From Galbitalea sp036271795 (GTDB lineage: Bacteria > Actinomycetota > Actinomycetes > Actinomycetales > Microbacteriaceae), in assembly GCA_036271795.1 (NCBI GenBank), contig DATAZY010000009.1:22019-86018 (forward strand): a stretch of DNA of 64,000 nucleotides, read 5' to 3'. Below, piece by piece: positions 26,074 to 34,385 of this stretch. Each line of letters begins with the position of its first letter. Position 1 is the first letter of the stretch. A model generated the notes under the pieces. The model made no database searches. It had not been told where the DNA came from and saw only the letters and a list, made by a program, of their open reading frames with translations. The position numbers were made by a program, and so were the translations under genes.

Positions 26074-27027
26074 ATGAGCTCGAGCAGCCCGGAGGAGCTG
26101 GCGCAGAAACTCAGCGCCGGTCTGCTGTCATTTCCCGTGACTCACTTCCGCCCGGACTTCAGTTTCGATCGGGACTCCTACGTCGAACACATCGACTGGC
26201 TCGCGAAGTATCCCGTTGCCGGTCTTTTCGCGGCGGGCGGAACTGGCGAGTTCTCGTCACTGCTGGGGTCCGAGGTCAAGGCGGTGGTAGAGACGGCTGT
26301 TGAGGCCGCACGGGGGACGGTTCCCGTCGTGGCTCCGGCGGGCCGCAGCGTAGCGGAGGGGACAGAGCTGGCTCGCTCCGCAGAAGCGGCCGGCGCGGAT
26401 GGCATCCTCTTGTTTCCGCCTTACCTCACGGAGGCGAGTCAGGAGGGCCTGAGGCGATACGTGACCGAGATCGCGTCGACGACGGGACTCGGAGTGATCA
26501 TCTACAACCGGGCGAACGCTGTGTACTCGCCTGAACTTGTTGCCCGTCTTGTGGACGAAGTTCCCAATCTGGTCGGGTTCAAGGATGGAGTCGGCAACCT
26601 TGAGCAGATCACGAAAGTCGTTTCGAGGGTGGGGGATCGTCTCCTGTACGTTGGCGGATTGCCCACCGCAGAGGTGTTCGCCCTTCCGTATCTGACCCTG
26701 GGGGTGACGACCTACTCGTCGGCCATGTTCAATTTCGTTCCGGAATTCGCGCTTGACTTCTACGGGGCCGTTCGCGCGCAGGATCGCGCCAGAGTATTCC
26801 GGATGCTCGCAGACTTCGTTGTGCCATTCACGGCCATCCGAGATCGAACGCCCGGCTACGCGGTCTCGATCATTAAGGCTGGGATGGCGGCGATCGGCCG
26901 AAGCCCGGGCCCGGTGCGCCCCCCACTGACAGACCTGATGCCAGACGAGCGTAACGAGTTGCGCGAATTGATTGCGCGATCGAGCGGTGTGCTGTCTGAG
27001 CAGTCGACGGTGGGCGGTGCAGAGTGA
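26074..27027 (+). CDS. kdgD: 5-dehydro-4-deoxyglucarate dehydratase KdgD
   Basis: A 317-residue DHDPS/NAL-family aldolase-fold enzyme. It converts 5-keto-4-deoxyglucarate to 2-oxoglutarate semialdehyde with loss of CO2 and water. Family features: LLSFPVTHF at the start, AAGGTGEFSSL, IIYNRANAVYS (Tyr) and GFKDGVGN, whose Lys forms the Schiff base. Length is normal. The order kdgD-KGSADH-gudD gives the complete glucarate to 2-oxoglutarate route. It precedes the dehydrogenase gene with a 4-base overlap. Confidence 0.92.
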   Translation: MSSSSPEELAQKLSAGLLSFPVTHFRPDFSFDRDSYVEHIDWLAKYPVAGLFAAGGTGEFSSLLGSEVKAVVETAVEAARGTVPVVAPAGRSVAEGTELARSAEAAGADGILLFPPYLTEASQEGLRRYVTEIASTTGLGVIIYNRANAVYSPELVARLVDEVPNLVGFKDGVGNLEQITKVVSRVGDRLLYVGGLPTAEVFALPYLTLGVTTYSSAMFNFVPEFALDFYGAVRAQDRARVFRMLADFVVPFTAIRDRTPGYAVSIIKAGMAAIGRSPGPVRPPLTDLMPDERNELRELIARSSGVLSEQSTVGGAE

Positions 27028-28622
27028 AGCGAAATGAGGCGACCGCGTCGACACTGACGGGCTCGAGCATCATTGCCGGCATCGATCTGTTCGGGGATGC
27101 GGGCGTATTGAACGGGACCAACCCGGCCACCGGGAAGGCACTCGCACCCGCCTATGGACTCGTCGGAGCGGATCAGGTTGCCCGGGCCGCCGAAGCTGCG
27201 GCGGAAGCGTTCCCGAGCTATCGCGCCACCTCCGACCAGGATCGAGCCGCTTTCCTGGAATCCATCGCCGACAATCTCGAGACGATACGGGAACACCTCG
27301 TGAACCGTGTCGAGGCCGAGACCGCCATTCCATCGGCTCGGGCAGACGGCGAACTCACCCGCACGACCGATCAGTTGCGCTTGTTCGCCACGATCCTTCG
27401 GGATGGCTCATGGCACGGCGCACGAATCGCCAGAGGCGACCCGAATAGGGTGCCATCGAAACCCGATCTGCGGATGCACTGGATTTCGGTCGGTCCGGTC
27501 GCCGTGTTCGGGGCGAGCAACTTTCCCCTTGCATTTTCGGTCGCAGGAGGAGACACGGCCTCCGCCCTTGCCGCGGGTTCGCCGGTTGTCGTGAAGGCGC
27601 ATCCCGGCCATCCCGGCACCTCGGAACTGGTGGGCAACGCCATTCGATCGGCCGTATCCGAACACGGGATTCATCCCGGCGTGTTCTCCCTTCTGTTTGT
27701 TCGTGACAACGCGACCGCGGCTACCCTGGTGGCTCACCCCGCAATCAGCGCCGTTGCTTTCACGGGGTCTCGGACCGCCGGTCTCGCGCTCAGCGCGGCG
27801 GCCGCGGCGCGCGTCCGACCGATCCCCGTGTTCGCCGAGATGTCGAGCGTCAATCCCGTGTTCCTCTTTCAGAGCGCGCTCGGCCAGTTCGCCGAACGCC
27901 TCGGCGTCGAATGGGTCGCGTCGTTGTCACTGGGCGTTGGACAGTTGTGCACATCGCCGGGAATTGTGGTCATGAAGTCGGGCCCGGAGGCCGAGCGCTT
28001 TCTGGCAGCCGCAGGCGCCGCGGTAGGGGGCACGCCCAATGCGACAATGCTCTCCAAGGGAATCGCCACGAGATATTGGGACGGTATCGCGACCCGCGCG
28101 GCGATCCCGGGAGTCAGTCTTCCCGCACGCGGAGGCCCCTCGGATGCGCGTAACGCCGCCCAGGTGACGCTCTTCGTGACCGGCGCGCAGACCTTCCTTG
28201 CCGAGACCTCGCTGCGCGACGAAATCTTCGGTCCATCGGGGATTGTCGTGTTGGTGGACGACGAGAAGGAGTTCAGTCAGGTCCTCCGCGCGCTGGAGGG
28301 GCAGCTCACGGTGTCCATTCACTCCACGGACGCCGAACCTCTGGCCGTCGAGCTTGTGGCCTGCGCCGAGACGGTAGCTGGGCGCATCATCTTCAACGGG
28401 TGGCCCACCGGTGTTGAGGTGGGATACGCCACCGTTCACGGGGGACCCTATCCCGCGACCACGAATGGCCAGACGACCTCCGTCGGCGCTCTGGCGATTA
28501 ATCGGTTCCTGCGTCCGGTCAGTTACCAGAACGCACCTGGCGACTTCCTGGCATCAGAGTTGAAAGACCGGAACCCGATGGGAATCTGGCGCGAGATCGA
28601 CGGAGTGGGGAGTCGGTCGTGA
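27024..28622 (+). CDS. 2-oxoglutarate semialdehyde dehydrogenase (NADP-type aldehyde dehydrogenase)
   Basis: A 532-residue aldehyde dehydrogenase of the 2,5-dioxovalerate dehydrogenase group. Visible are GPVAVFGASNFPLAFSVAGGDT (as two parts, with the Asn of the oxyanion hole), VKAHPGHPGTSELV, AFTGSRTAG, FAEMSSVNPVF (general-base Glu) and GQLCTSPGIVV (nucleophilic Cys). The variant motifs AEMSSVNP and the lack of the usual ELGGK are typical for this subgroup. GTG 27024 overlaps kdgD. The enzyme also completes any XylX-like pentonate route via the FAH protein at 33186. Confidence 0.88.
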   Translation: MKRNEATASTLTGSSIIAGIDLFGDAGVLNGTNPATGKALAPAYGLVGADQVARAAEAAAEAFPSYRATSDQDRAAFLESIADNLETIREHLVNRVEAETAIPSARADGELTRTTDQLRLFATILRDGSWHGARIARGDPNRVPSKPDLRMHWISVGPVAVFGASNFPLAFSVAGGDTASALAAGSPVVVKAHPGHPGTSELVGNAIRSAVSEHGIHPGVFSLLFVRDNATAATLVAHPAISAVAFTGSRTAGLALSAAAAARVRPIPVFAEMSSVNPVFLFQSALGQFAERLGVEWVASLSLGVGQLCTSPGIVVMKSGPEAERFLAAAGAAVGGTPNATMLSKGIATRYWDGIATRAAIPGVSLPARGGPSDARNAAQVTLFVTGAQTFLAETSLRDEIFGPSGIVVLVDDEKEFSQVLRALEGQLTVSIHSTDAEPLAVELVACAETVAGRIIFNGWPTGVEVGYATVHGGPYPATTNGQTTSVGALAINRFLRPVSYQNAPGDFLASELKDRNPMGIWREIDGVGSRS

Positions 28623-29971
28623 CGGTCGAGGGAGGTCGGCGCCGCGAGCAGACACCCACCATCGTGCGGGTCGAGGTCATCCCCATCGCGGGGAGGGACA
28701 GCATGCTGCTCAATCTCAGTGGTGCTCACGCCCCGTTTTTCACGAGGACCGTCCTGCGTCTCACCGACTCCTCCGGCAACTCCGGAGTCGGCGAGGTTCC
28801 AGGGGGCACCGCGATCGTGCAGACTCTTGAGCGATCCACCGCCCTCGTTATGGGCTCCGATCTCGGTGATTATCTCGACACCCTGCAACGCGTTGGTCGA
28901 GAGTTCTCGTCGCTCGATGCGTCTGGTCGAGGCAACCAGACATTCGACACCAGGACCACGATTCACGTCGTCACGGCGCTCGAAACGGCTCTGCTGGACC
29001 TCCTCGGTCAGCATCTCGGTGTGCCCGTATCCTCGCTGCTCGGCGATGGTAGGCAACGGGAATACGTTGAAGCGCTCGGCTACCTGTTCTTTGTCGGTGA
29101 CTGGCACAGAACCCGCCTCGACTACGACTCGGGCGATACCGGCGAGAACGAATGGTTCGACATCCGCCGTCGCCCGGCGCTTACGCCCGAAGACATCCTT
29201 CTCCAGGCCGAGGTCGCCCACGATCACTACGGGTTCATCGACTTCAAGCTCAAGGGCGGTGTCCTCGCGGCCTACAAGGAGGCGGAGGCAGTGCGACTGC
29301 TCGCCGAGCGGTTTCCCGACGCGAGGATCACTCTCGATCCCAACGGCGCCTGGCTGCTGGCGGACGCCGTGGCGACCGGCCGATCGCTCGTGGATGTGCT
29401 CGCCTACGCGGAGGATCCGGTTGGCGCGGAAGGCGGATACTCGGGACGTGAGGTGATGGCCGAGTTCAGGAGGGCGACGGGCCTGCCGACGGCCACGAAC
29501 ATGATCGCGACGGATTGGCGTGAGCTGGGTCACGCGATCCGCTCGGGAGCCGTCGATATCCCGTTGGCTGACCCTCACTTCTGGACGATGCGCGGCTCCG
29601 TGCGTGTCGCCCAGCTCTGCGACGCGTTCGGCCTGCGGTGGGGGTCTCATTCGAACAACCACTTCGATGTCTCGCTCGCGATGTTCACTCACGTCGCGGC
29701 GGCAGCGCCCGGTAACATCACTGCGATCGACACGCACTGGATTTGGCAGGACGGACAGGGCATCACGACCGATCCGCTCAGAATCGTCGGAGGCAGAATC
29801 ACCGTTCCAACGTCTCCAGGACTGGGCGTGAAAATCGACGAAGACGCGTTGGCGGAGGCAGCGGAACTGTACGCCCGCAACGCCCTGGGCGGCCGGGACG
29901 ACGCAGTCGCAATGCGCAAGCTCGTCGCAGACTGGAAGTTCGACGCGAAGCGACCGGCCCTGGCTCGTTAG
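28619..29971 (+). CDS. gudD: Glucarate dehydratase
   Basis: A 450-residue enolase-superfamily enzyme converting D-glucarate to 5-keto-4-deoxyglucarate. Evidence: the capping region with LSGAHAPFFTRT, catalytic KLKGG (IDFKLKGG), metal ligands in LDPNGAW and YAEDPVGAE, PTATNMIATDW, and the general-base region WGSHSNNHFD (His). Length equals that of E. coli GudD. GTG 28619 overlaps the dehydrogenase stop by 4 bases. It closes the operator-C operon; the convergent AEC transporter gene begins 12 bases later on the other strand. Confidence 0.93.
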   Translation: MTVEGGRRREQTPTIVRVEVIPIAGRDSMLLNLSGAHAPFFTRTVLRLTDSSGNSGVGEVPGGTAIVQTLERSTALVMGSDLGDYLDTLQRVGREFSSLDASGRGNQTFDTRTTIHVVTALETALLDLLGQHLGVPVSSLLGDGRQREYVEALGYLFFVGDWHRTRLDYDSGDTGENEWFDIRRRPALTPEDILLQAEVAHDHYGFIDFKLKGGVLAAYKEAEAVRLLAERFPDARITLDPNGAWLLADAVATGRSLVDVLAYAEDPVGAEGGYSGREVMAEFRRATGLPTATNMIATDWRELGHAIRSGAVDIPLADPHFWTMRGSVRVAQLCDAFGLRWGSHSNNHFDVSLAMFTHVAAAAPGNITAIDTHWIWQDGQGITTDPLRIVGGRITVPTSPGLGVKIDEDALAEAAELYARNALGGRDDAVAMRKLVADWKFDAKRPALAR

Positions 29972-29982
29972 CGGTCGAGCCG

Positions 29983-30903
29983 CTAAGACAGCAGCGCAGC
30001 GCCGAGGAACAGCACGGGCACCGCGAGGATGGTCGTATACAAGACGACGTCGCGAGCAAGCTCGACGCCGCGATCGAACCGACTGGCGAAGTTGAAGATG
30101 TTCTGGGCCGTCGGCAGACCGGCGAGGAGCACAGCGGCCAGCAGCGTGTGGCCGTGCAGGCCGAACACGAATGCGCCGAGCAGATAGGCAAGAACGGGCA
30201 TCACAATGGACTTGAGCGCCGTGGCGACGAGAGCTTCTGTGCGATGCGCGGCGCCGCCAAGCGGTTTCGAGCCGCGAAGGGACATCCCGAATGCCATCAG
30301 CACAAGGGGTATGGCAGCTCCGGCCAGAAGCGTCAACGGTTGCAGCACTGGGGCCGGAACCCGGTACCCGGTCGCCGCAACGACGACTCCCAATGCGGAT
30401 GCGATGATCATCGGATTGCGAAGCGGTTGACTCACGATCCGCCACACGGAGAATGTGCCTTTCGACGAGATGTCGAGGATGGTCAGGCCAATTGGTGCGA
30501 TGACAAGGAGCTGCAGCAGGAGCACGGGCGCGACATAGACAACGCTACCCAGCACATAGGTGGCAACGGGCAGCCCGATGTTGTTCGCGTTCACATAGGA
30601 CGAGGCGAGGGCTCCAACAGTCGTCTCGGTAACTGGCCGGCGAAAGAACGCCGCGCTGATGGTCACATAGACCGCGGCGACGATGATGACGACAATCAGC
30701 TCGATGAGCACGGCGGAGGAAAACACGTCGAGCAGGTTTGAACGCGCAATCACAGTAAAGAGCAGGGCAGGATTGGTGATGAAGTAGGCGACCCGGTTGA
30801 GTACGAGCCCTGACTGCTCGCCGGCGATCGAGAACCGTGCGGCCAGGTACCCAATCAGGATGACGAATCCGATGATGCCAAAACCGAGCAAGACGCCAGT
30901 CAC
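29983..30903 (-). CDS. AEC (auxin efflux carrier) family transporter
   Basis: A 306-residue membrane protein with about ten predicted helices arranged as two halves. Features: FGIIGFVILIGYLAARF, YVNANNIGLPVATYVLG (the unwound helix motif of the first half), FGMSLRG, and AAVLLAGLPTAQNIFNFA in the second half. The family includes malonate and other carboxylate carriers, so uptake of a small acid is likely. GTG 30903 is chosen; the much longer open frame to 31722 would run through operator D and the opposite GntR gene. It is divergent from the GntR gene, with operator D between them. Confidence 0.85.
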   Translation of the reverse strand: MTGVLLGFGIIGFVILIGYLAARFSIAGEQSGLVLNRVAYFITNPALLFTVIARSNLLDVFSSAVLIELIVVIIVAAVYVTISAAFFRRPVTETTVGALASSYVNANNIGLPVATYVLGSVVYVAPVLLLQLLVIAPIGLTILDISSKGTFSVWRIVSQPLRNPMIIASALGVVVAATGYRVPAPVLQPLTLLAGAAIPLVLMAFGMSLRGSKPLGGAAHRTEALVATALKSIVMPVLAYLLGAFVFGLHGHTLLAAVLLAGLPTAQNIFNFASRFDRGVELARDVVLYTTILAVPVLFLGAALLS

Positions 30904-30955
30904 AGGTGTATTCCATCCCGAGCGAAATGAGCTCCGATCGACTGTGGTCGATGGA

Positions 30956-30995
30956 GTGGCAATCCATTGCCAACAGTTGCCAAGATTACTACAAG
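30956..30995 (+). promoter_or_regulatory. LacI-type operator D between the AEC transporter and the GntR gene
   Basis: GTGGCAATCCATTGCCAA (30956-30973), identical to operator C, plus an extra TTGCCA at 30977, 10 bp after the one at 30967. Using TTGCCA (30967-30972) as -35, a 17-bp spacer leads to TACAAG (30990-30995) as -10 for the rightward GntR gene. It could also regulate the divergent transporter. Confidence 0.65.
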
Positions 30996-31098
30996 TACGA
31001 CGGAATCGGGTATCGCTCATCGCTGCGTCCGACGGAGCGGACAATAGAATTCGACGAGCGAATGCGACCCAGCGGACCGTGGAAGGTGGATCAGGCCA

Positions 31099-31824
31099 GT
31101 GACCGACTACACGCAAGACGGTCTTGTCGTGGCGGCCGAGGTGCCACGTGCCTACGACGCAATCCGGGCGAGAATCATCGGAGGTGAAATCCCGCCGGAG
31201 ACTCGGATCAACATCGACGCGCTGGGACGCGAACTCGGGGTCTCCCAGACGCCCGTCCGCGAGGCCCTCCATCGCCTCGAGGGCGATGGGCTCCTCGAGT
31301 ACGTCACCGGTCGGGGATACCGGACGACCGCGGCCCTCGACCGTCATGGCCTCATCTCCCTGTTCGAGTTTCGGCTGCTGGTCGAGCCGTGGGCGGCCCG
31401 CATTGCGGCGGCCGATAGCCTGGCCAATCCGGCGCGCGAACTCGATATCGAACTTCAAGACTTTGAGGCAAGAATCTCCGCTGGTGGCGATGTGCGCGAA
31501 GCGATGCTCGCCCACGACACGCGATTTCATTCGTTGATCGTGGCCGCGGCCTCGAATTCGGTGCTCGAGACGGCCTATCTCCAGACACACGCTCATTTGC
31601 ACGTGTTTCGGCTCTTTCCCGTCGACATCACTGGCCGCAACACGCTGGTGGAGCACCGGGCAATCGCGGAGGCGATCGGTGCCGCGCGCGGAGTGGATGC
31701 AGAGCGCGCCGCCGCGGAGCACATCAAGTGGTCGTTCGAACGGTCGAGTACCGCATTCGGCGACCCTCTACCTTCCCAGGACCGCACGACCCCGCTGAGC
31801 GACAAGCCTCGAATGGTCCGCTGA
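31099..31824 (+). CDS. GntR/FadR (FCD) family transcriptional regulator
   Basis: A 241-residue regulator with an N-terminal winged helix (INIDALGRELGVSQTPVREAL, then LEYVTGRGYRT) and a C-terminal all-helical FCD domain. The FCD metal/ligand residues are suggested by DTRFHSLI, THAHLHVFR and EHRAIAEAI. GTG 31099. It stands directly upstream of the fuconate-dehydratase-like operon, which it probably controls through the repeat at 31831, and its own promoter overlaps operator D. This gives a two-level circuit: LacI controls GntR, GntR controls the dehydratase operon. That hierarchy is inferred. Confidence 0.85.
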   Translation: MTDYTQDGLVVAAEVPRAYDAIRARIIGGEIPPETRINIDALGRELGVSQTPVREALHRLEGDGLLEYVTGRGYRTTAALDRHGLISLFEFRLLVEPWAARIAAADSLANPARELDIELQDFEARISAGGDVREAMLAHDTRFHSLIVAAASNSVLETAYLQTHAHLHVFRLFPVDITGRNTLVEHRAIAEAIGAARGVDAERAAAEHIKWSFERSSTAFGDPLPSQDRTTPLSDKPRMVR

Positions 31825-31830
31825 CAGTCA

Positions 31831-31856
31831 TATAGGATTAGGCAGAACCCTATAGG
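31831..31856. promoter_or_regulatory. Candidate GntR operator upstream of the fuconate-dehydratase-like operon
   Basis: TATAGG (31831-31836) and CCTATA (31849-31854) form an inverted repeat with 12 bases between, and CCTATAGG (31849-31856) is itself palindromic. It lies in the 49-base gap between the GntR gene and the next gene, the expected place for its binding site or a -10 region. Confidence 0.35.
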
Positions 31857-31873
31857 AAGCCGAGGGAAGCGCC

Positions 31874-33193
31874 GTGACTGTTATTGCATCCGTTACTACC
31901 TCAGACATTCGTTTTCCCACGTCTGTTGAGCTGGACGGTTCCGACGCGGTCAATGTCGATCCCGACTACTCGGCCGCCTATGTCATGCTCACCACGGATT
32001 CCGGAGAGGTTGGGCACGGTTTCGCGTTCACCTGTGGCAGAGGCAATGAGATCGTCACGGCGGCGATTGACGCGTACGGCATGCTGCTGGCGGGCAGAGA
32101 TGTCGACGCGATGCTCCGCGATATGGGGGAAACGGCACGTGGCCTGGTTCACGACTCCCAGCTCCGTTGGCTCGGGCCCGAGAAGGGCGTAACGCAGATG
32201 GCCTGCGGAGCCCTGATCAATGCGCTCTGGGACATCCGCGCGCGACGCTCGGGCCAGCCGCTGTGGCTGCTGCTCAGCAGACTCTCAGCAGACGAACTGG
32301 TCGATCTCGTCGATTTCACCCACATCACGGATGCACTAACGAGGGCGGATGCGCTCGACCTGCTGCATCGCGCTGAAGACGGCAAGGCGAACCGAATTGC
32401 CAACTTGCAGGCCGGGGGCTACCCGGCCTACGCCACGTCCCCGGGCTGGCTTGGCTATAGCGACGAGAAACTGGTGCGACTCTCGCGCGCAGCCATCGAC
32501 GCCGGATTTCCCTTGATCAAGCTGAAGGTGGGCGGCAACGTCGACGATGACAAGCGCCGACTCGGTCTGGTGCGCGGCCTGTCGTCGGAGATTGACATTG
32601 CCATTGACGCCAACCAGCGCTGGGAGGTCGCAGAAGCGATCGACTGGGTTATCGAACTGGCCGAGTTCCGCCCGTATTGGATCGAAGAGCCGACCAGCAC
32701 CGACGACATTCTCGGACACGCGGAGATCCGCCGAGGTGTGGCACCGACCAGGGTCGCGACGGGCGAAGCCGTCGCCAACAGAATCGTCTTCAAACAGCTG
32801 CTGAAGGCCCGATCCATCGACGTGCTGCAGCTCGATGCAACCAGGGTCGCGGGAGTAAACGAGAATCTCGCCATTCTTCTCCTTGCGGCACAGTTCGACG
32901 TGCCGGTGTGCCCCCACGCCGGAGGCGTCGGACTGTGCGAGCTCGTCCAGCATTTCGCCTTCTTCGACTACACCAGTGTCAGCACGTCGCTCGACGGCCG
33001 CATGATCGAGTACGTCGATCACCTGCACGAACATTTCGTGGAACCCGCGACCGTATCGGCGGGGCGTTACGTCGCACCCAGGCTGGCCGGCACCGGCGCT
33101 GAGATGAAAGCGGCGTCGCGTGCGGCTTGGGCTTACCCCGCGGGATCTGGCTGGCGCAAGGGTGTGGCCATGGCGGCGAGCGGTAGTGACTGA
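31874..33193 (+). CDS. L-fuconate dehydratase-like enolase-superfamily sugar-acid dehydratase
   Basis: A 439-residue mandelate-racemase-subgroup dehydratase. The opening DIRFPTSVELDGSDAVN, DPDYSAAYVMLTTDSG, FTCGRGNEIV and the catalytic IKLKVGGN (Lys) match L-fuconate dehydratases. Metal ligands lie in IAIDANQRW and YWIEEPTS, ATGEAVANR, and the His base in CPHAGGVGLCE. Characterised relatives also accept D-arabinonate and similar acids. GTG 31874 has GAGGGAAG upstream. With the next gene it could yield 2-keto-3-deoxy acids; the true substrate is not readable. Confidence 0.82.
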   Translation: MTVIASVTTSDIRFPTSVELDGSDAVNVDPDYSAAYVMLTTDSGEVGHGFAFTCGRGNEIVTAAIDAYGMLLAGRDVDAMLRDMGETARGLVHDSQLRWLGPEKGVTQMACGALINALWDIRARRSGQPLWLLLSRLSADELVDLVDFTHITDALTRADALDLLHRAEDGKANRIANLQAGGYPAYATSPGWLGYSDEKLVRLSRAAIDAGFPLIKLKVGGNVDDDKRRLGLVRGLSSEIDIAIDANQRWEVAEAIDWVIELAEFRPYWIEEPTSTDDILGHAEIRRGVAPTRVATGEAVANRIVFKQLLKARSIDVLQLDATRVAGVNENLAILLLAAQFDVPVCPHAGGVGLCELVQHFAFFDYTSVSTSLDGRMIEYVDHLHEHFVEPATVSAGRYVAPRLAGTGAEMKAASRAAWAYPAGSGWRKGVAMAASGSD

Positions 33194-34385
33194 GGACTCG
33201 GCACCGGGGTCCGCCTGGGCGGGTACCGCGGCGGCACTGCTGCCGGCCGACGGGAGCGCGGGAGCGCTCGCGGGACGAGTCTGGGATCCCGCGGTCAATG
33301 GTCCGAGTGTCGTCGCAGTGCGGGAAGGTGACGTGTGGGGTGTTGCCGAAGCGTTCCCGACGATGCGAGACCTGTGCGAGCTGGCGGATCCCGCGTCCGC
33401 CCTCGCGTCCGCAGCGGGAGCGCGCCTGGGTTCGGTCGAGGACATCCTGGCCAACTCCGCATCGCAGGATCGCGATCCCTCAACGCCTCACTTTCTCGCC
33501 CCCATCGATCTCCAGGTCATCAAGGCGGCCGGGGTGACGTTCGCTGCATCGATGATCGAACGCGTCATCGAGGAGCGACTGCGCGGGGATCCTGCCTCTG
33601 CCACGGAGATTCGCGAACTGGTTCGAGCCGCGGTAGGCCCGGAATTCGGGACCCTTGTTCCCGGTTCCGATGCAGCGGCTGCGCTAAAGCGTCTGCTGAT
33701 CGCAAAGGGCTTGTGGAGCCCCTATCTTGAGGTCGCCATCGGACCGGATGCCGAGATCTTTACCAAGGCCCCAGTCCTCTCCGCGGTGGGCACTGGCCAA
33801 GCCGTCGGAGTGCTTGCGGCGTCCTCCTGGAACAATCCGGAACCGGAAGTCGCGGTGCTGGTGCAGTCGAGCGGCGGAATCGTCGGCGCCACCCTGGCTA
33901 ACGACGTCAACCTTCGCGACATCGAGGGCCGTTCCGCGCTGCTCCTGCCAAAGGCAAAGGACAACACCGGGTCCTGCGCGATCGGACCGCTGGTGCGGTT
34001 CTTCGACTCGTCCTTCTCCCTCGATGCCGTTCGGGAAATGTCTGTGCGTCTACGGGTTGACGGGCGGGACGGCTTTCATCTGGATGAGATTTCCAACATG
34101 AAACTGATCAGCCGCGATCCCGCTGATCTGGTTGCCCAGCTGATCGGCCCGCAGCACCAGTACCCGGACGGAGCGATTCTTCTCCTCGGCACCATGTTTG
34201 CCCCCGTAGCCGATCGTTGCGAATCGGGGCTGGGCTTCACGCACGCCCGCGGCGACATTGTCCGGATCTCATCAGTTGAACTCGGCACACTCGTAAATGT
34301 CGTGCTCTCGAGCGAGGAATGCCCGCCGTGGGACTACGGGATCGCCGCACTGATGCGAAACCTTGCTGGGCGAGGAATCCTGTGA
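33186..34385 (+). CDS. FAH-family enzyme, 2-keto-3-deoxy-pentonate dehydratase (XylX)-like
   Basis: A 399-residue fumarylacetoacetase-fold protein. From about residue 110 the features are AAGVTFAASMIERVIEE, GLWSPYLEVAIGPDAEIF (acidic metal ligands), WNNPEPEVAVLV, GATLANDVNLRDIEGRS, LPKAKDNTGSCAIGP and HQYPDGAILLLGTMF. These resemble Caulobacter XylX and 2-keto-3-deoxyarabinonate dehydratases, which produce 2-oxoglutarate semialdehyde. The KGSADH for that product is encoded at 27024. GTG 33186 overlaps the dehydratase stop by 8 bases. A C-C hydrolase acting on 2,4-diketo-3-deoxy acids is the alternative. Confidence 0.75.
   Translation: MTEDSAPGSAWAGTAAALLPADGSAGALAGRVWDPAVNGPSVVAVREGDVWGVAEAFPTMRDLCELADPASALASAAGARLGSVEDILANSASQDRDPSTPHFLAPIDLQVIKAAGVTFAASMIERVIEERLRGDPASATEIRELVRAAVGPEFGTLVPGSDAAAALKRLLIAKGLWSPYLEVAIGPDAEIFTKAPVLSAVGTGQAVGVLAASSWNNPEPEVAVLVQSSGGIVGATLANDVNLRDIEGRSALLLPKAKDNTGSCAIGPLVRFFDSSFSLDAVREMSVRLRVDGRDGFHLDEISNMKLISRDPADLVAQLIGPQHQYPDGAILLLGTMFAPVADRCESGLGFTHARGDIVRISSVELGTLVNVVLSSEECPPWDYGIAALMRNLAGRGIL

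Noticed and set aside
30904..31722. N-terminal extension of the AEC transporter
   Set aside because: It would run through operator D and the opposite GntR gene; the extension is not hydrophobic and resembles nothing.
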